Source: an uncultured Elusimicrobiales bacterium
GTDB taxonomy: Bacteria > Elusimicrobiota > Elusimicrobia > Elusimicrobiales > Elusimicrobiaceae
Reading direction: 5' to 3'
Assembly (NCBI GenBank): GCA_944325225.1
Contig: CALUZQ010000016.1
Span: 1-32,600, forward strand
Length of the DNA stretch: 32,600 nucleotides
The notes beneath the pieces are model-generated. The model did not search any database. It had not been told where the DNA came from and saw only the letters and a program-made list of their open reading frames with translations. This document shows, piece after piece, positions 23,768 through 31,001 of the stretch. The position numbers were made by a program, and so were the translations under genes. Positions within the stretch are counted from its first letter, which is position 1. Each line of letters opens with the position of its first letter.

Positions 23768-23853
23768 TATAAAAAGCAGGTTGTGGCGGGAAATTTTATA
23801 ACTCGCTACGCTCAAACAATAAAATTTCTGATCCGCCAAAACCGCTTTTTATA
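23768..23853. repeat. large palindrome, copy 1
   Basis: Arms TATAAAAAGC..GGTTGTGGCGG..AAATTTTAT and ATAAAATTT..CCGCC..AACCGCTTTTTATA pair over about 30 positions with small gaps. The 19-base loop AACTCGCTACGCTCAAACA reappears, reverse-complemented and slightly longer, in the loop of the second palindrome. Confidence 0.75.
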
Positions 23854-24002
23854 AACAGGACAAAGGGGCGGTTCAACAGCCACAACCACAGCAACAGCAA
23901 AGCGGAAACGACTCTCCTTAGTATCACTGCTTTACAACTACAACAACAAAGCGGAAAACAGCTTTTCCTTTTATGGTTGTTCATGGGCCTTTTAACCCGT
24001 CT

Positions 24003-24092
24003 ATAAAATACGCTTTCGGACGAACAGGTATTTTATTGTTTGAGCGCCTAGGGCGCGAGTTATAAAATACCCGTCCGAAAGGTGTATTTTAT
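24003..24092. repeat. large palindrome, copy 2 (opposite orientation)
   Basis: Arms ATAAAATAC..TCGGACG..GGTATTTTAT and ATAAAATACC..CGTCCGA..GTATTTTAT pair almost fully. The loop (TGTTTGAGCGC...GCGCGAGTT) is the reverse complement of the loop in copy 1 with an insertion, so the two are inverted copies of one palindromic element whose arms differ. Confidence 0.75.
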
Positions 24093-24432
24093 GGGTTGCT
24101 GGGCCCCCATTTTTGGTACTTTTTTGTGGCCAAAAAAGTACATAAACCGGGTAAGCGCGGTTGTATGGCAACAGTGTGGCTTAAAGAAATCGCATTAACG
24201 GGCAACGGATATCCGCCCCCTGGAAGGGGTTTTGTGGCCAAAAAAGTACATAAACCGGGTAAGCGCGGTTGTGTGGCAACAGTGTGCCCAAACTAATCGT
24301 ATTAACGGGCAAAGAGTGGGGAGTACCTGCTCTCTTTTACAGGAATATCCCCAACTTGTTGTTTTCCTAATGCGTCAGCACCGTAATTTGCCAAACCCTG
24401 TCCGAGCCGGAATCCCCCCGGCTGGAAGGCCC

Positions 24433-24460
24433 TTGACTTATTTTTTTTTTTTGATAAATT
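24433..24460 (+). promoter_or_regulatory. promoter of pilin gene 2 with T12 spacer
   Basis: TTGACT (24433-24438), a 16-base spacer holding T12, then TAAATT (24455-24460), 6 bases before the ATG. No Shine-Dalgarno is present. Confidence 0.6.
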
Positions 24461-24466
24461 TTGCGT

Positions 24467-25009
24467 ATGAACAAAATCTATCAAAAATCATTCCCCGGTG
24501 ATAAAAATGCCGGATTTACGCTAATAGAGCTGTTAGTGGTCGTTTTAATTATTGGTATTTTGGCGGCCGTAGCATTGCCGCAATACGAGTTGGCGGTGGA
24601 AAAAGCCCGCATGACCGAAGCCATGATTATTTTGAACCGCGCGGCCCAAGAGGCGGATGTGGTTTTTATGGCAAATGGAGAATCGGCTATGCGATCTTTT
24701 TCAGTACGGGAATTGGCCGGACTTCCCAAATACGATTCAAAGTCCAAAATCAATTATTCTTGGTACTATCCCACCGGAGCTGGTGGAGCTTTTATTTTGG
24801 AAGCCCGCCCTAAAGTCGGATCAGGGTGGGGAGACTGGATATTGAGGCGCCTTCCTAAGTCTTCTCCTAGTTCTCCTCCGTATCTAAGCGGTGGTTTCTA
24901 TTGTTCATATGGGGGGCCTTACAAGTTAGGACCTAAGCTGTGTGCCAGCGTTTGCGGCGGCGCTTCTAAAACGGGGGGGACATGTGCGATTATGGACGGC
25001 GCAAAATAA
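24467..25009 (+). CDS. type IV pilin-like protein (pilin 2)
   Basis: I use ATG 24467 (MNKIYQKSFPG). The 180-residue prepilin has a short positive leader, a prepilin peptidase site after KNAG, and FTLIELL with Glu at mature position 5. The hydrophobic helix runs VVVLIIGILAAVALPQY. The first 50 residues are almost identical to pilins 1 and 3, while the rest differs entirely, with Gly/Pro/Cys-rich loops (CSYGGPYKLGPKLCASVCGG). It would be processed by PilD, and the variable domain would face outwards. A promoter with a T12 spacer and no Shine-Dalgarno lies upstream, and a terminator downstream. Confidence 0.9.
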   Translation: MNKIYQKSFPGDKNAGFTLIELLVVVLIIGILAAVALPQYELAVEKARMTEAMIILNRAAQEADVVFMANGESAMRSFSVRELAGLPKYDSKSKINYSWYYPTGAGGAFILEARPKVGSGWGDWILRRLPKSSPSSPPYLSGGFYCSYGGPYKLGPKLCASVCGGASKTGGTCAIMDGAK

Positions 25010-25028
25010 TCTCTGATTATTAAAGTAG

Positions 25029-25056
25029 AAAAGCCCTGCCTTACGGCAGGGCTTTT
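25029..25056 (+). terminator. terminator of pilin gene 2
   Basis: AAAAGCCCTGCC-TTAC-GGCAGGGCTTTT is a perfect 12-bp stem ending in T. Confidence 0.92.
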
Positions 25057-25089
25057 CGTTATATTCAAATATTGCGTTAAAGGGGATAT

Positions 25090-25345
25090 TGTTTCGTGTG
25101 GCAATTATGAGCACAAATAAGAGTTTCGACTGGGGGGATACTTCTCCCGAGGGGAAAAGAACGCAGTCACTGCGGCAAGGGGCCGTTGTGGCAGAGTACG
25201 GCATTTCTAAAACAGGGCAGCTCAACCGAATTGCGCTAACGGGGCTAGCGTGGGGGAGGGGCGGCTCGCTGGTTGTTTTGTAAGAGTCCAACATTTCGCT
25301 AACAGTGTGGCTTAACCGAGTCGTGCTAACGGGTATTGAGTGGGA
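25090..25345. repeat. cluster R2 of the GTGTGGCTTAA repeat family
   Basis: Two core copies begin with ACAG at 25212 and 25302 (period 90). Between them runs the same GCGGCTCGCTGGTTGTTTTG segment as in the array at the window end. A CTTCTCCCGAGGGGAAAAG hairpin (about 25141) resembles one at about 23649 in R1. GGCAGAGTACGG before the first copy matches the lead-in of R3. No gene is visible. Pilin 3 follows directly. Confidence 0.8.
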
Positions 25346-25361
25346 AGCCCCGCTCCTGGGC

Positions 25362-25389
25362 TTGACTCGTTTTTTTTTTTTGATAAATT
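25362..25389 (+). promoter_or_regulatory. promoter of pilin gene 3 with T12 spacer
   Basis: TTGACT (25362-25367), a 16-base spacer holding T12, then TAAATT (25384-25389), 6 bases before the ATG. It matches the layout at pilin 2. Confidence 0.6.
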
Positions 25390-25395
25390 TTGCAT

Positions 25396-25929
25396 ATGAA
25401 CAAAATCTATCAAAAAACATTCCCCGGCGAAAAAAACGCCGGATTTACACTAATAGAGCTGTTAGTGGTCGTTTTAATCATTGGTATTTTGGCGGCGGTT
25501 GCGGTTCCCAAATATCAACGGGCGGTGGAAAAAAGCCAGCTGATGATTTCTATCCAAATGGCTACCAAGGTTCGTTCCGCCCATGAATTATTTTGGCTGG
25601 CAAATGGACGATATGCCAGCAATATGGAGGATTTAGACCTTTCCTTCCCGGATTGTACTATGAATAGCGCCAAAAGTGGTTGGTGGTGTAAAAATAATTT
25701 TACGGTAACAGGTCGTTATGGCGGTTATGCGGTTTCTGTGCAGTGGTGCCCTGGTTTAGGGGATATTGGATGTACGGATCCTGAAACAGGCAACCGAAAG
25801 GAAACTATGCGGTATGATATGATGTTTTTGCATCAAAGCAGTGCGGACGCGGCTGCTCAAGCGGGAACGACAAGATGTACCAATGGGAGTTGGCAGTGCA
25901 AAGAGGTAATAAGTGTATTAAATCCATAA
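25396..25929 (+). CDS. type IV pilin-like protein (pilin 3)
   Basis: I use ATG 25396 (MNKIYQKTFPG). The 177-residue prepilin has a KNAG/FTLIELL cleavage site and a conserved hydrophobic helix. A distinct globular part follows with six cysteines (SFPDCTMNS, WWCKNN, QWCPGLGDIGC, TRCTNGSWQC) that could form disulfide loops. It shares its first 50 residues and promoter with pilins 1 and 2, so a conserved 5' block is joined to varied 3' parts. No terminator stands before the next gene, whose own -10 box begins 34 bases after the stop. Confidence 0.9.
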   Translation: MNKIYQKTFPGEKNAGFTLIELLVVVLIIGILAAVAVPKYQRAVEKSQLMISIQMATKVRSAHELFWLANGRYASNMEDLDLSFPDCTMNSAKSGWWCKNNFTVTGRYGGYAVSVQWCPGLGDIGCTDPETGNRKETMRYDMMFLHQSSADAAAQAGTTRCTNGSWQCKEVISVLNP

Positions 25930-25975
25930 TGACAACGCACAGCGTTTGGTTTCTAATTTAGCTACAATAGAATAT

Positions 25976-26923
25976 ATGCTGAATTGGAAAGGTTTTATAT
26001 ATGCCCTTATTACTTCGGCCACTTTCGGGCTGATACCGTTATTTACCCTGCCGCTGCTGCGGGCGGGAATGAACACGCCTTCCATTTTATTTTATCGGTT
26101 TTTTATAGCCGTGTTGATCATGGGCGCCGGCGGCTTTTTAGCCCGGCGCTCTTTGTGCGTTACTCGGGCGGAACTGGCGGTATTAGCCGGGCTGAGCGTA
26201 TTGTATATCGGGTCGGCGGTGTTTTTGTTTTGGTCTTATCAATACCTGGCCAGCGGAATTGCTACGACGATGATGTTCCTCTATCCCGTATTTGTGGCCT
26301 TGATTATGATTTATGTGTTTAAAGAAAAAAACTCCTTCTGGACGGTGCTGGCCATCGGGCTGGCGGTGGCAGGGGTGGCGCTGCTATCCTGGAACGGAGA
26401 AGCCGGCGGCGTTAGTTTTACGGGAATTTTGTTGGCGGTGTTATCCGGGCTGTCTTACGGGATCTATATTATTGCGGTAAATAAATCTTCCGTGCGGGAT
26501 ATGCCTTCTGGCAAGTTGACTTTTTATGTTTTTTTGTTTACCGCTTTATTTTTATTGGCGGGTGCTTATTTTTTAGGGGCGCTGCAAACGGTGCCGGACT
26601 GGAAATGCGATATCAATTTGACGCTGTTGGCGCTCATTCCAACGGTATTATCCAACTTAACGCTGGTATGGGCGATTAAGGAAATCGGCTCCACTTTTTC
26701 CTCGGTTTTGGGGGCGATGGAACCCCTAACGGCTATGACGGTAGGCGTGTGGGTGTTTGGCGAACCGTTTACCCGCTCTACGGCGTGGGGTGTGGCGTTG
26801 ATTATTCTGGCGGTTACGCTGGTGGTGTTGGCTCCCGCGCTGGAAAAAGGGTACCGCACCGGTAAATTTTTGTATATTACGAAAGTCAAAGGCATACACC
26901 CCAATATATTGCCATATCATTAA
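25976..26923 (+). CDS. EamA/DMT-family transporter
   Basis: I use ATG 25976 (MLNWKGFIYALITSATFGLI), not the upstream TTG, since TACAAT (25963-25968) ends 7 bases before it. The 315-residue protein has about ten membrane segments in two EamA repeats; the second begins LLAVLSGLSYGIYIIAVNKS. Typical features are GLIPLF early in each half and SVLGAMEPLTAMTVGVWVFGE near the end. The family exports or imports small metabolites; the substrate is unknown. The transcript is probably leaderless. The last 20 residues (TGKFLYITKVKGIHPN) are a cytoplasmic tail. Confidence 0.88.
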   Translation: MLNWKGFIYALITSATFGLIPLFTLPLLRAGMNTPSILFYRFFIAVLIMGAGGFLARRSLCVTRAELAVLAGLSVLYIGSAVFLFWSYQYLASGIATTMMFLYPVFVALIMIYVFKEKNSFWTVLAIGLAVAGVALLSWNGEAGGVSFTGILLAVLSGLSYGIYIIAVNKSSVRDMPSGKLTFYVFLFTALFLLAGAYFLGALQTVPDWKCDINLTLLALIPTVLSNLTLVWAIKEIGSTFSSVLGAMEPLTAMTVGVWVFGEPFTRSTAWGVALIILAVTLVVLAPALEKGYRTGKFLYITKVKGIHPNILPYH

Positions 26924-26929
26924 CTGGTT

Positions 26930-26940
26930 TTTGCTACAAT
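26930..26940 (+). promoter_or_regulatory. promoter -10 region of the envelope operon
   Basis: TTTTGCTACAATA repeats the -10 region of the EamA gene, here about 30 bases before an ATG that has its own Shine-Dalgarno. No clear -35 is visible. Confidence 0.5.
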
Positions 26941-26968
26941 ATAAAAAATTCAGAATAAAGGAGAAACT

Positions 26969-27418
26969 ATGCTTTTTGGACAACGCGGTTCTATTCACAC
27001 GATTGTCTTGGTTTTAGTAGTTATAGTAGGTTTTGGAATAGCTTTGGGCTGGCCTCAGTATAAGAAACATCAAATGATTGGCATCGCCCAACAGGCGCTG
27101 GATTTAGGCAAAGCATTGGCTTTTGCCGAAGCCACTTATAAGAACCAGTACGGCGCTTATACGCCGGATTTCGCCAAACTGGATTTGAATCTTCCCTGCC
27201 CGGTGCAACGGGCGGACGGTAAAATTGAAATGGTCTGCTCGCATTATGTGTACCGGTTGGAAGAAAACCATGTGCTGCGCATACAGCATAAAGGGCTGCC
27301 CAAATGGTTTGATTTAAATATCGCCGAAGGATCGGTAGATTGCTCGCACGAGGATAGTTCGGTGGCTGGCAGTCATATTTGCAGCCGGGTGGATTTATCC
27401 GCGGCGGTAGAAAAATAA
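26969..27418 (+). CDS. pilin-like membrane-anchored protein without a canonical prepilin site
   Basis: The 149-residue protein starts MLFGQRGSIHTIVLVLVVIV. It has an N-terminal hydrophobic helix ending GWPQYKKHQ, as pilins do (LPQYE), and a following helix with GKALAFAEATYKNQYGAYT similar to pilin alpha-1. The G-F-T-L-I-E cleavage motif is missing, including Glu5, so it may stay uncleaved or be a minor or pseudo-pilin. Paired cysteines (LPCPVQ, MVCSHY, DCSHEDS, HICSR) suggest an extracytoplasmic fold. AAAGGAG precedes the ATG. It leads an envelope operon with gaps below 12 bases. Confidence 0.65.
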   Translation: MLFGQRGSIHTIVLVLVVIVGFGIALGWPQYKKHQMIGIAQQALDLGKALAFAEATYKNQYGAYTPDFAKLDLNLPCPVQRADGKIEMVCSHYVYRLEENHVLRIQHKGLPKWFDLNIAEGSVDCSHEDSSVAGSHICSRVDLSAAVEK

Positions 27419-27428
27419 CGGAGAAAAT

Positions 27429-28019
27429 ATGAAAAAATTATTAATAGCATTATTGGCCTTTCCGCTGATGTTTGCCTGCGCTCCCAGCGTAAAACGCGTG
27501 GAAACGAATTTGGTAAAAGATGTTTCCGGCGGCTGGAACGACACCGATGCGCAAATGGTCGCCCAGGAAATGATTACCGACTGCCTGCAAGGCGGTTGGT
27601 ATAACCGCTTCTTAACCCGCAACGGAAAAGAACCGACGGTAATTGTTGGCACGGTTACCAACAATACCATGGAGCATATCAATACCGGCGTGTTTATTGA
27701 AGCCATGCAGCGGGCGCTTATCAATTCGGCGAAGGTGGATTTTGTCGCTTCCGCCCAAGAGCGCGGCGAAATCCGCACTGAGCGGCTGGAGCAGGACGAA
27801 TTTGCCTCCGAAGCCACCCGCAAGGCCTTCGGCCAGGAAATCGGCGCTGATTATATGCTAAGCGGCGTGCTTAATTCGGTGGTGGATCAGGCCGGCAGCA
27901 AGGCCGTGGTTTTTTACCAGGTCAATTTGAAGCTGATTGATATTGAAACGAATCAAATCGTTTGGAACGGACAGAAACAAATCAAAAAATATGTAAAGCG
28001 CAGTAAAGTAACCTGGTAG
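27429..28019 (+). CDS. LpoB-like lipoprotein (penicillin-binding protein activator family)
   Basis: The 196-residue lipoprotein has a lipobox LMFAC (Cys at about 17). GGWNDTDAQMVAQEMITDCL, then PTVIVGTVTNNTMEHINTGVF, and later DYMLSGVLNSV with YQVNLKLIDIETNQIVW are typical of LpoB/DUF3897 domains. In Escherichia coli LpoB activates PBP1B from the outer membrane. Homologues in other phyla, next to COG3014- and LPP20-like genes, have no proven role. It is second in the envelope operon. Confidence 0.85.
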   Translation: MKKLLIALLAFPLMFACAPSVKRVETNLVKDVSGGWNDTDAQMVAQEMITDCLQGGWYNRFLTRNGKEPTVIVGTVTNNTMEHINTGVFIEAMQRALINSAKVDFVASAQERGEIRTERLEQDEFASEATRKAFGQEIGADYMLSGVLNSVVDQAGSKAVVFYQVNLKLIDIETNQIVWNGQKQIKKYVKRSKVTW

Positions 28020-28025
28020 GATTTT

Positions 28026-29339
28026 ATGAAGAAGGCGCGCATATGCTTGTTGGGGATGGCGTTGGTTTGCTCCGCGTGTGCGGCGCCTTCTGTGCGTTAT
28101 AAGGCGGAAGTAAACCGTTTAACGGCGGCTGGCAAATTCCAGCAGGCCAGCCAGCAAGTGGCGGAAAAAAAGAAAAAGCTCTATAAAAACAAAGACGCTG
28201 TTCTTTTTTATCTGGACCGCGGAACCCTGCTGCACGATGCCCAAGATCCCGCCGCCAGCGACGAGATGTTCGCCGCCGCCCAGGCCGAAATAGACGCTCA
28301 CTACGCCAAAAGTGTTTCCGGATCTATCGGCCGTTTGATGATTAACGATTTAACCGCCCCCTACTACGCCGCTCCTTACGAGCAAGCCCTCACTTATTAT
28401 TACCGCGCCCAAAATTTTTTACAGCGGGGCGATCTGTCCGCCGCCGCCGTGGAAGCCCGCAAGGCCGTTTTCTTTTTGGACCATTTGCGCGCCGATAAAA
28501 AAGACGGCTTTAACGATGACCCCTTTGTGCAATACTTTGCCAGTTTGGTATTTGAATCCGTCGGCCAGCGTTCGGATGCCCGCATCGCACGGGAAAACGC
28601 CCTAAACGCTTACGAGCGGCTGGGCGGCCAATTACACTTAACTGCGCCCAATTTCTCCGTGCCGGCTAATGCCAATGAGTTGGGCGAAGTGCTGATTTTT
28701 CATTATAACGGACTTATGCCGCTAAAGCGGACTAAGACCCTGCAGGTCGCCTGGGACCGGGCGCTAGCACTGGCGTCGGACCCGCAGGAAACTCAGCAGG
28801 GCGTTGCACCGGAAGTGCAAAATGCGCTGACTGCCGGGATGTTGGGGTCCGCCGTTACTTTATCGTATCCGGAATGGGTGGATTTGCCCTCTCGGGTGGC
28901 GTTTTCTGCGGTAGCTGTTGGGCGGGTAGAATATGCTACCCAAAAAGTGGCCGATTTTTCCGCCGCCGCCAAATTGGATTTGGAGGAAAAAATGCCCGGC
29001 ATTCTTTTCCGCACGGCCACCCGGGCCGTAGTCAAGCGGGTGGCTGCCGTACAGGCGCGCCATGCCGCCAGTTCCGCCGGTAACGACGATTGGGCCGGGG
29101 AGCTGGCGCAGATGTTCGTCAGCATATGGGGGGCCGCTACCGAAACGGCCGACACCCGCCAATGGTTCACGCTGCCGGCGGAGGTAAGAATGGCGCGGAT
29201 TTTTCTAACACCGGGGACACAGGATATAAAACTTCTGTTTCGCGATGGATATGGTAATATAATAGGAGAATATATTTTTGAGCAAGTGCGGGTGAAACCC
29301 GGAGAACGGGTATTTTTGCATTACCGCACGGCTTACTGA
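28026..29339 (+). CDS. COG3014-like lipoprotein with helical repeats
   Basis: The 437-residue lipoprotein has a lipobox VCSAC (Cys at about 18). The N-terminal part is a TPR-like helical array: LTAAGKFQQASQQVAEKKKK, FYLDRGTLLHDAQDPAASDE and YYRAQNFLQRGDLSAAAVEA. YEQALTYYYRAQNFL and KAVFFLDHL are repeat-like segments. The C-terminal part is beta-rich and ends in ERVFLHYRTAY, a feature I associate with COG3014 proteins. These occur beside LpoB- and LPP20-like genes in many diderms and may help to assemble an envelope structure. The function is not established. Confidence 0.8.
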   Translation: MKKARICLLGMALVCSACAAPSVRYKAEVNRLTAAGKFQQASQQVAEKKKKLYKNKDAVLFYLDRGTLLHDAQDPAASDEMFAAAQAEIDAHYAKSVSGSIGRLMINDLTAPYYAAPYEQALTYYYRAQNFLQRGDLSAAAVEARKAVFFLDHLRADKKDGFNDDPFVQYFASLVFESVGQRSDARIARENALNAYERLGGQLHLTAPNFSVPANANELGEVLIFHYNGLMPLKRTKTLQVAWDRALALASDPQETQQGVAPEVQNALTAGMLGSAVTLSYPEWVDLPSRVAFSAVAVGRVEYATQKVADFSAAAKLDLEEKMPGILFRTATRAVVKRVAAVQARHAASSAGNDDWAGELAQMFVSIWGAATETADTRQWFTLPAEVRMARIFLTPGTQDIKLLFRDGYGNIIGEYIFEQVRVKPGERVFLHYRTAY

Positions 29340-29346
29340 GGAACTT

Positions 29347-30282
29347 ATGAAAAAACTGATTGCAGGCGCCGCCGCGTTTTTGTTGTGCGCGTGTACGGCT
29401 ATGAATAAAAATACCGTCAATTACCAAATGGGCAGTTATAATGCCCAGAAATATTATGTAGTGGCGGGCGAAGGAATGACGAAAGAGGGGGCTAGCGCCA
29501 ATGCCTTGGAAAATATGCGCCGCGAAATGGTGCAGCAGGCACCGGCCGCCGCCAACCAAGGCGTAGTAACCGATTTGATGGCCAATGCCGAGGTGGAAAA
29601 AGTCTGGCGGGACGCCGATTTTTCCGGCAAACATTTTTATGCCCTGGCCGTACTGCCCCGCGCCAAGGCGCGCAAAGTGTTGGAACCGTTGCTGGATCAG
29701 GAGGACGCCAAACTGGCCGGTCTAGCCGCTCAATTTGCTTCGCCGGCCGATCCGCTGGCGGATTTAACCGTGGCTTTTAAAATGGAGCCCGTTGTCGCCC
29801 GACGCGCCGCGCTGGATGAAATGTATCAATTTTTGGATGCTTCCCGCCAAAGTTACCGGCCCGACCAATTCAAGCCCTATAAAGATATTCTGCGCGAAAA
29901 AATGGCGGCTGTATTGGTAGGGGTGGAAGTGGAGGGCGTGCAGAGCGAGGTTATGGTTACTTATGTGATTGACGCCCTCAATAAAATCGGGTTGGGGGTG
30001 GTAGATGCGTCCGATCCGGAAAAAGTACTGCTGGTCAAAATTACTACCGATGTAGATGCTTACGATTCCCAAAGCGTACAGGGGTTGGTGTGGTGTTCCA
30101 GCGGGGCTTCGGTCAGCTTGGTGGACGCCTCGCGCGGGGTTACTTTCTCGCGCTTTAATGTGCACGAGCGCGCCGGCACTTCCCGCATGGAAGATTCCCT
30201 GCGTAAAAGTATGCAAAGCGTGGGAGAACAGGCCTCGGCGCAGATTTCCAGCCGTTTGGAAGCTTATTTAAAAACGAGATAG
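29347..30282 (+). CDS. LPP20-family-like lipoprotein
   Basis: The 311-residue lipoprotein has a lipobox LLCAC (Cys at about 16). The mature part has the LPP20-type opening YYVVAGEGMTKEGASANALENM, in which a conserved G-x-G is followed by a helix with evenly spaced alanines. AEVEKVWRDADFSGKHFYAL continues that domain. A second, less conserved half ends in VGEQASAQISSRLEAYLK. It completes the LpoB, COG3014, LPP20 trio in this operon, 7 bases after the preceding gene. The three are probably co-localised at the outer membrane. Confidence 0.75.
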   Translation: MKKLIAGAAAFLLCACTAMNKNTVNYQMGSYNAQKYYVVAGEGMTKEGASANALENMRREMVQQAPAAANQGVVTDLMANAEVEKVWRDADFSGKHFYALAVLPRAKARKVLEPLLDQEDAKLAGLAAQFASPADPLADLTVAFKMEPVVARRAALDEMYQFLDASRQSYRPDQFKPYKDILREKMAAVLVGVEVEGVQSEVMVTYVIDALNKIGLGVVDASDPEKVLLVKITTDVDAYDSQSVQGLVWCSSGASVSLVDASRGVTFSRFNVHERAGTSRMEDSLRKSMQSVGEQASAQISSRLEAYLKTR

Positions 30283-30290
30283 GAGAACTT

Positions 30291-31001
30291 ATGAAAAAAA
30301 TTATGATTTTGGCCTTGTTGGCCGCACCGGTGTTGTCTTTCGCCCAAGAGGCCGCCCAGCCGGCGGATGCCGCTTCAGAGCAAGCCGCCGCCGTGCAGGA
30401 TATTGCCGAACGCAACAAAATGCTGTACTCGTTGGGTTTTTTGTTGGGCGATAATTTAAAACGCCAGTTGATTTTGGATAATGAGGACGATTATAAAGCC
30501 CTTTCCCAAGGCATGCGCGACAGTTTACTGAATAAAAAATCGCAGACCGATTTGGATAAATATAAACCGGCCATCATTCAAAAATACAAAGACGATGCCG
30601 CCTTGATTACTGCCAAACGCGAAGCTGCCCAAAAAGAATACCTGGAAAATTTTAAAAAAGAAAAAGGCGTTAAAACTTTGGATAATGGCGCAATGATCAA
30701 ACTTTCCCGTGCGGGCAAAGGCAAGGCGCCCAAGGCCGATGCCACCGTAAAGGTGCATTATACCGGCACGCTGATTGACGGTACTAAATTTGACAGTTCC
30801 CGCGACCGCGAAGAAGCGTTTGAAACCCGGCTGACGGATGTGATTCCCTGCTGGACCAAGGCCCTGCAGCAAATGAAGCCCGGGTCCCGGGCTAAAGTGG
30901 TCTGCCCGGCCGATACGGCTTACGGGAACCGTCCGGTGGGGCAGATTCCAGCCAATTCGGTATTGGTATTTGATATTGAAATGCTGACGCAAGAGAAATA
31001 A
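30291..31001 (+). CDS. FKBP-type peptidyl-prolyl isomerase, periplasmic
   Basis: The 236-residue protein has a signal peptide (cut near SFAQ), a helical dimer-like N-terminal domain (about 25-125) as in Mip/FkpA, and an FKBP domain (about 130-234). VHYTGTLIDGTKFDSS, a TDVIPCWTKALQQM segment in place of the usual VIPGW, and PANSVLVFDIEML are the family marks. Most binding-pocket aromatics are kept. It helps periplasmic folding, probably of the neighbouring envelope proteins. The stop overlaps the next ATG by one base (TAATG). Confidence 0.92.
   Translation: MKKIMILALLAAPVLSFAQEAAQPADAASEQAAAVQDIAERNKMLYSLGFLLGDNLKRQLILDNEDDYKALSQGMRDSLLNKKSQTDLDKYKPAIIQKYKDDAALITAKREAAQKEYLENFKKEKGVKTLDNGAMIKLSRAGKGKAPKADATVKVHYTGTLIDGTKFDSSRDREEAFETRLTDVIPCWTKALQQMKPGSRAKVVCPADTAYGNRPVGQIPANSVLVFDIEMLTQEK

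Larger units (their letters stand above)
23640..24330. repeat. cluster R1 of the GTGTGGCTTAA intergenic repeat family
   Basis: No gene is visible. Three diverged copies of a core with GTGTG(G/C)C, AAACTAATCGTATTAACGGG-like sequence and a G-rich tail are at about 23695, 24172 and 24279. The last two lie in an 82-base direct repeat (24122-24203 and 24230-24312, period 108). The cluster also holds two large inverted repeats and a 10-bp GTACTTTTTT/AAAAAAGTAC hairpin (24116-24141). It ends about 130 bases before pilin gene 2. Open frames across it reuse the repeats and are not genes. Confidence 0.8.

Noticed and set aside
23796..23984. 62-codon minus frame ending in ILLFERSEL
   Set aside because: It is the translation of the palindromic repeat loop, with no start signal.
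24096..24501. Open frames across the R1 repeats (for example a 66-codon frame with VAKKVHKPGKRG twice)
   Set aside because: They only translate the 82-base direct repeat and the AAAAAAGTAC hairpin, with no ribosome site and no family.
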